Assembly (NCBI GenBank): GCA_013153655.1
Contig: JAADEB010000034.1
Location: 1-9,000, forward strand
Direction of reading: 5' to 3'
Source: Chlorobiota bacterium
GTDB taxonomy: Bacteria > Bacteroidota > Bacteroidia > Flavobacteriales > Flavobacteriaceae
DNA length: 9,000 nucleotides
The notes beneath the pieces were generated by a model that worked only from the letters and a program-made list of their open reading frames with translations, did not search any database and was not told where the DNA came from. Position numbers and translations under genes: made by a program. This document shows, piece after piece, positions 5,367 to 9,000 of the stretch (positions are counted from its first letter, which is position 1; each line of letters starts with the position of its first letter).

Positions 5367-6299
5367 TCAATGCAGGCGAAGGCGTTTTTGGAGATAGGCG
5401 GAGATGACTTCGCGGTAGGGGGTGCGGACGTCCACGGGGAAATAGTCCATACGGTAGCGGAAGGCGGCTTCGCGTAGTTGGCGGGTGGTGTGGAGGCGTT
5501 CGCGACGGTAGGCGGCGCGGATTTCGTCGGGATTGAGGGAGATTTGTTCGCCGGTTTCCAGGTCGCGGAAGCGGGTGGGCCGGCCGGGCAGGTCGAGGAG
5601 GTCTTCGGTGGTATGGTCGGTTACGTGGAAAATAATCAGTTCGGAGGCTTTGTAGCGCAGGTATTTGAGGGCTTCCACGGTTTGTTCCACAGGGTCGTCG
5701 CCGGTCCAGAAATCGGTAAAGAGCACGGCCAGGGAGCGGCGGGGAATGCGTTCGGCCACCAGCATGAGGTTTTTGCGGTTGCGGGTGCGCTTGGGTTCGG
5801 GAGGTGCCGCCAGCAGGTTTTCCAGATGCGACAGGATGCGGCGGCGGTGGAGGGTATTGACCTTGTCGGGGGTATGGACCACGATGTCTTCGTGGAAGGC
5901 GGTAAGGCCTACGGCATCGCGTTGGCGGCGCAGGATTTCGGACAGTACGGCGGCGGCCACCACCGAGAAGCCGATTTTGTTGAGCCGTTCGGGTTCGAAG
6001 CGTTTGACGGCGGGATAGTACATGGACGAGCTGACATCGAGGATGAAATGAACGTTCATATTGGTTTCCTCGTCGAATTTTTTGATAAAATATTTTTCCG
6101 TTTTGGCATAGACTTTCCAATCGATAAAGCGGATGCTTTCGCCGGGGGTGTACATTTTATGTTCGCGGAATTCGGACGAATAGCCGTGGAAGGGGCTCCG
6201 GTGCCAGCCGGTGAGGGCACCTTCCACAATGCCGCGCGCCAGCAGGTCGAGGGGCGGGATATGCAGGCGGGCGGGGCTGAGGCGGTCAGATTTCTTCAT
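5367..6299 (-). CDS. DUF58 protein with von Willebrand factor A-like domain
   Basis: This 310-residue cytoplasmic protein has no signal peptide or membrane helix. The DUF58 core (about 23-80) reads RGIVEGALTGWHRSPFHGYS, then EFREHKMYTPGESIRFIDW. The vWA-like domain follows, with a complete metal-binding motif D88-V-S-S-S92, Thr133 (GLTAF) and Asp186 (LFTDFW). DUF58 proteins usually act beside a MoxR-type AAA+ ATPase, probably in assembly or activation of envelope or metalloprotein complexes; no MoxR gene is in this window. I chose the ATG at 6299: it overlaps recX by 14 bp and puts the N terminus where the family begins. The frame stays open further upstream, but only as the antisense-like shadow of recX. 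The precise role is unknown. Confidence 0.92.
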   Translation of the reverse strand: MKKSDRLSPARLHIPPLDLLARGIVEGALTGWHRSPFHGYSSEFREHKMYTPGESIRFIDWKVYAKTEKYFIKKFDEETNMNVHFILDVSSSMYYPAVKRFEPERLNKIGFSVVAAAVLSEILRRQRDAVGLTAFHEDIVVHTPDKVNTLHRRRILSHLENLLAAPPEPKRTRNRKNLMLVAERIPRRSLAVLFTDFWTGDDPVEQTVEALKYLRYKASELIIFHVTDHTTEDLLDLPGRPTRFRDLETGEQISLNPDEIRAAYRRERLHTTRQLREAAFRYRMDYFPVDVRTPYREVISAYLQKRLRLH

Positions 6300-6756
6300 C
6301 CAGGATGTTTTTGAATTCGTGGTAGCGATAGCCTTTACCGTACAAATAACGGGAAATTTTTTGTTTTTTCCGGGCTTCGGACAATCCGACGAGGCTTTCG
6401 GCTTTGCGGCGGATGAGTTTCCGGATGGTTTCCTCGTAGTCGGCATCGGGAATTTCGGCGAGGGCTTGGCGGATGTAGTAGTCGGTGAGGCGGTGTTGGC
6501 GAAGGCCGTGGATGATTTTTTGTTTGCCCCAGCGGTTGTGGTAGAACTTACCGCGGGCGTAGGCGCGGGCGAAGCGCAGGTCGTCCAGGAAATCTTCTTC
6601 GATGAGGCGGGCCAGGATGCGGTCGCGGGCTTCGGGCAGGAGGTTGAATTCGTCCAGTTTCCGCTCGGTTTCGGCGGTGGAGCGGTCGCGGTAGGCACAC
6701 CAGGCGGCCATGCGGTTGAGGATGTCGTCAAAACTCAGGTAGCCGCTCCGGGTCAT
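6286..6756 (-). CDS. recX: RecX-family regulator of RecA
   Basis: RecX binds RecA filaments and modulates, usually inhibits, recombinase and coprotease activity. The 156 residues fit the family (about 150-160) and its three-helix tandem repeats: AAWCAYRDRSTAETERKL (17-34), FLDDLRFARAYARGKF (56-71), WGKQKI (76-81), YIRQAL (94-99), and a third repeat with ISRYLYGKGYRYHEF (134-148). The ATG overlaps the upstream peptidase stop as ATGA, and the 3' end overlaps the DUF58 start by 14 bp, so it should be translated from the same mRNA. recA is not adjacent. Membership of a secreted-peptidase operon looks positional rather than functional. Confidence 0.92.
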   Translation of the reverse strand: MTRSGYLSFDDILNRMAAWCAYRDRSTAETERKLDEFNLLPEARDRILARLIEEDFLDDLRFARAYARGKFYHNRWGKQKIIHGLRQHRLTDYYIRQALAEIPDADYEETIRKLIRRKAESLVGLSEARKKQKISRYLYGKGYRYHEFKNILDEEI

Positions 6757-8672
6757 GGTTTGATCAGTTTTTCGATCAGCACTTTATCGTCCGTTTCCAC
6801 CACCAGCAAATAGGTTCCCGCCGGCAGGAAGCCGGTATGTATTTCCCGGAAGGGACGGAGGCCGTCGAGGATGATTTTGCCGGTCATGTCGGCCAGGTAC
6901 ATACGGCGGAAGCGGGCGGGTTCGCGGATCCATACTTGCCAGCTGTCGCCGATGGGGTTGGGAAATTGGAGCAGGTCGGCGGTCCACCGGTAGGCGGGGC
7001 TTCGGAGGTATTCGGTTTGGCCGATGAGGATGTTGGCGCCGGGATTGATTTCAATTCCGGTGGCGTCGAAACCGGGTGTGAGGACAAAGGATTGGTTGTT
7101 GTGGTCGTGGAAGACGATGGTGTCGTACACTTGGCCGCTGTCGCCGGTGAGGCGGATGCCGAGGGGTGTTTCGAAGAAGTCCACCGAGTTGTCCGTAGGG
7201 TTTTGTTCCAGGGACACATTATAGACACCGCTGCTGATTTGTTGCCAGTTTACGCGGTAGTCGGGGAAGCCTTTGCCATAGACCCAATCGTTGAAAAATT
7301 CCTGTAAATCGCTGCCGGAAGTTTGTTCCATGATTTGGCGGAAATCTTCGGTGGAGGCGAAGTCGTAGCTATAATTTTGCAGGAAATTCCGCAGGCCGTC
7401 GAAGAAAGTGGAATCACCCAGGCGGAAGCGTAGCATGTGGAGCACCATGGCGCCTTTGAGGTAGGTATTGTACCAGCTAAAAAGTTCGCCGATATTAAGT
7501 GTATCGGCACCGTGTTTGTACACTCCGCCATGAGGACGCCGTGTAATCCCTCGAATAGCGTAACGTCGCCAGCCTTCAAATGCAGCTTGTCCGTCCAGAT
7601 ATTCCTGGGTAAGGGCTTCGGAATAGGTGGCAAATCCTTCGTTGATCCAGATATCGGGCCAAGAGGCGCAGGTGATGTTGTCGCCGAACCAGTGGTGGGC
7701 CAATTCATGGGCGATAAGCCCGCGGGAAAAGCCGCCGACAAAGGTAATGGTAGTATGTTCCATGCCGCCGCCCCAGCCGAATTGGGCATGGCCGTATTTT
7801 TCGTCGGAAAAGGGATATTGGCCGAAGACAGATTCGTAGTAGTCCATAATATCCACGATGACGGGCAATTGGCCGGCGGCGCGGGCGGAGTCTTCGGGGT
7901 AAACGTAATTTTGGACGGGAAAAGATTGAAAAATGCCGGCTTGGAGGTCGAACCAGGCGTAATCGGTAACGGCAATGGCCACCAGATAGGCGGGGATGGG
8001 ATGGCCGTGGTGCCAGCGGGTGATGCGCCGGCCGTTAATGACGGTGTCGTGGGCTACCAGTCCGTTGGAAACGCCTTGCATGGCGTGGCCGTCGATGAGG
8101 GCGGGATAGTCGATGGTGATGTCGATGCTGTCGATTTTGTCGATCAGGTCTTGCTTGGTGGGCCACCAACCCATGGCGCCGTAGGGTTCGGATAGGGTCC
8201 AGAGGATGGGTACTTGGTTGTGAACGGAAGTTTCGAAAGAACCGAAACCCGTAGAGGCGGGATTGCCGTGGTAGTGGATACGCAACAAACCGGTGCTTCC
8301 CGCGGACAGGGATGAAGGGAGCGTGATACGGATTTGGCCGTTGGCTTGGGCGAAAGGGAGATGCGTCTGATGATAGATTACGCTATCGGCCGTTAGGGCG
8401 GGGTCCATATCGAAATAAATGTCCGTCATGGAGGTAAGGGCCGTGAAGCGGTGTTCGGCGTAGCCGCTGACGGTATCGAGGCGCGGGTCCACGCGCAGGT
8501 AGAGGGTGGTATGGGTGAGGTCGTAATCGCCTGTGTGAGGCGAGGCTTGAAAGCGGCGCAGGGCTTGGGCTTGGCGTTGTTCGAGGGCCACAAAGTCGGG
8601 GATATGGTGTTGGGCCGGGAGCGGGAAGGCGAGAAGATATATAAGTATAAGGTAAAGAAGGCGGGTTTTCAT
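6753..8672 (-). CDS. Secreted M1-family zinc aminopeptidase with T9SS sorting domain
   Basis: The 639-residue precursor begins with a signal peptide (MKTRLLYLILIYLLAFPLPA, likely cut near 20/21). An N-terminal beta domain (about 45-250) leads to the gluzincin catalytic domain: exopeptidase motif GGGMEH (301-306), zinc motif HELAHHW (322-328), Glu345 eighteen residues later in WINEGFATY, and Tyr404 in YLKGAMVL as transition-state tyrosine. The catalytic set is therefore intact. A linker (about 485-565) precedes a C-terminal sorting domain (570-639: FPNP, LADMTGKI, PAGTYLLVV, EKLIKP) that directs passage through the type IX system. Peptide scavenging outside the cell is likely; the substrate is unknown. 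It lacks the C-terminal helical domain of large PepN enzymes. It is first in an overlapping operon with recX and DUF58. Confidence 0.95.
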   Translation of the reverse strand: MKTRLLYLILIYLLAFPLPAQHHIPDFVALEQRQAQALRRFQASPHTGDYDLTHTTLYLRVDPRLDTVSGYAEHRFTALTSMTDIYFDMDPALTADSVIYHQTHLPFAQANGQIRITLPSSLSAGSTGLLRIHYHGNPASTGFGSFETSVHNQVPILWTLSEPYGAMGWWPTKQDLIDKIDSIDITIDYPALIDGHAMQGVSNGLVAHDTVINGRRITRWHHGHPIPAYLVAIAVTDYAWFDLQAGIFQSFPVQNYVYPEDSARAAGQLPVIVDIMDYYESVFGQYPFSDEKYGHAQFGWGGGMEHTTITFVGGFSRGLIAHELAHHWFGDNITCASWPDIWINEGFATYSEALTQEYLDGQAAFEGWRRYAIRGITRRPHGGVYKHGADTLNIGELFSWYNTYLKGAMVLHMLRFRLGDSTFFDGLRNFLQNYSYDFASTEDFRQIMEQTSGSDLQEFFNDWVYGKGFPDYRVNWQQISSGVYNVSLEQNPTDNSVDFFETPLGIRLTGDSGQVYDTIVFHDHNNQSFVLTPGFDATGIEINPGANILIGQTEYLRSPAYRWTADLLQFPNPIGDSWQVWIREPARFRRMYLADMTGKIILDGLRPFREIHTGFLPAGTYLLVVETDDKVLIEKLIKP

Positions 8673-8694
8673 GGCGCGGGGGTTTTTGATTGTA

Positions 8695-8702
8695 TAAAGT
8701 TA
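8695..8702 (-). promoter_or_regulatory. Weak -7-like box upstream of the M1 peptidase
   Basis: TAACTTTA on the minus strand matches TAnnTTTG except for the last base and lies 22 nt before the ATG at 8672. No TTG sits at the correct distance; that position is occupied by TTCAACAT repeat units. The promoter may be weak, activator-dependent or elsewhere. Confidence 0.3.
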
Positions 8703-8918
8703 GGGAAATTATGTTGAATTTATGTTGAAGAGTTGAATAGATTTGTTAAACCGTTAAATCGTTAAACCGTTGAATCGATATTGACCGATGACGGATGACC
8801 GGTGACCGGTGCACATTCGGGAAACGTGGCACGGGAAACGGGAAACGTGGTTTTTTGTTGAAAAGTCGAAGAGTTGAATAGATTTGTTAAATCGTTAAAC
8901 CGTTGAATCGTTGAATCC
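8703..8918. repeat. Composite repeat cassettes in inverted orientation
   Basis: Read on the minus strand, the order equals that of the left blocks: CGATTTAA-type octamers (8887-8918), TTCAACTA-type (8858-8881), AAAAAACCACG linker, CCGTTTC-type heptamers (about 8817-8845), CACCGGT/CATCCGT (8784-8811), CGATTTAA-type again (8746-8777), then TTCAAC units (8703-8740). The last units come within about 30 bp of the M1 peptidase start. On the plus strand the units read TTAAATCG, ACCGGTG and GGGAAAC. Confidence 0.85.
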
Positions 8919-8939
8919 CTAATTTTCTAATATAAAAAA

Positions 8940-8970
8940 TTTGGAAAGTGATTTAAATTGCTTATATTTA
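8940..8970 (+). promoter_or_regulatory. Promoter for a plus-strand gene beyond the window
   Basis: TTTG (8940-8943), 19 bases and TATATTTA (8963-8970) match the -33/-7 consensus except for the final base. The 30 bp that follow are A-rich and gene-free, as expected of a Bacteroidota leader. The gene itself lies past 9000. Confidence 0.5.
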
Positions 8971-9000
8971 GGGTATTAAAACAAAAATAACAACACAAAA

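Noticed and set aside
5478..6314. Long plus-strand open frame (278 codons) opposite DUF58
   Set aside because: It is antisense to a clear DUF58 gene with intact motifs. Its Gly/Val/Phe-rich translation matches no family and arises from GC-biased codon positions.
6300..6731. N-terminal extension of DUF58 by 144 residues
   Set aside because: The extension is the recX coding region read in another frame and is Ser/Thr/Pro-rich. The DUF58 family begins near the ATG at 6299.
7437..8195. Plus-strand open frame (252 codons) opposite the M1 peptidase
   Set aside because: It is a shadow of the peptidase catalytic domain on the other strand, with no recognisable motif or promoter.

Overview
The window looks like chromosomal DNA of a Bacteroidota bacterium, possibly Bacteroidales-like; I cannot name a genus. 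Four things support this. A secreted M1 aminopeptidase ends in a type IX secretion (Por) sorting domain. A creD gene sits beside a winged-helix regulator of the type usually found with it in this phylum. Several promoters match the Bacteroidota form TTG-N19-21-TAnnTTTG rather than -35/-10 boxes. Shine-Dalgarno sites are absent.

Layout, left to right. 1-150: a truncated palindromic repeat (GTCATTGCGA...TCGCAATGAC family) joined to a CACCGGT heptamer run, which supplies the last codons and stop of creD. 140-1543 (-): creD. 1557-1608: creD promoter and candidate operator. 1609-2233: intergenic block built almost wholly of degenerate 7- and 8-bp repeats. 2234-2542 (-): winged-helix regulator, coupled by a TGATG overlap to a six-helix membrane protein (2542-3147, -). 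3150-3201: a promoter/operator nearly identical to that of creD. 3202-4000: a second large repeat block with a complete copy of the palindromic element. 4036-5061 (+): mutY, with a consensus promoter that ends at its GTG start. 5062-5366: GC-rich, palindrome-rich gap between convergent genes. 5367-8672 (-): overlapping operon of secreted M1 peptidase, recX and a DUF58 protein. 8673-9000: the same repeat cassettes in the opposite orientation, then a promoter pointing out of the window.

The membrane protein, regulator and CreD probably form one cell-envelope regulon, because the two transcription units share a 24/29-identical site overlapping the -7 box. MutY and RecX are DNA-repair functions but do not share an operon.

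The least explained material is the intergenic DNA. About ten arrays of 7- or 8-bp words (CACCGGT, CCGTTTC, CGATTTAA, TTCAACTA, TTCACTAA, GGATTTA, AAAAGCT, AAGGTAA) keep their unit length while drifting in sequence. Four of the words recur in a fixed cyclic order. Array orientation, and by eye the G/C strand bias, flips across the 5.1-kb gap. I found no CRISPR, tRNA, rRNA, phage gene or transposase.
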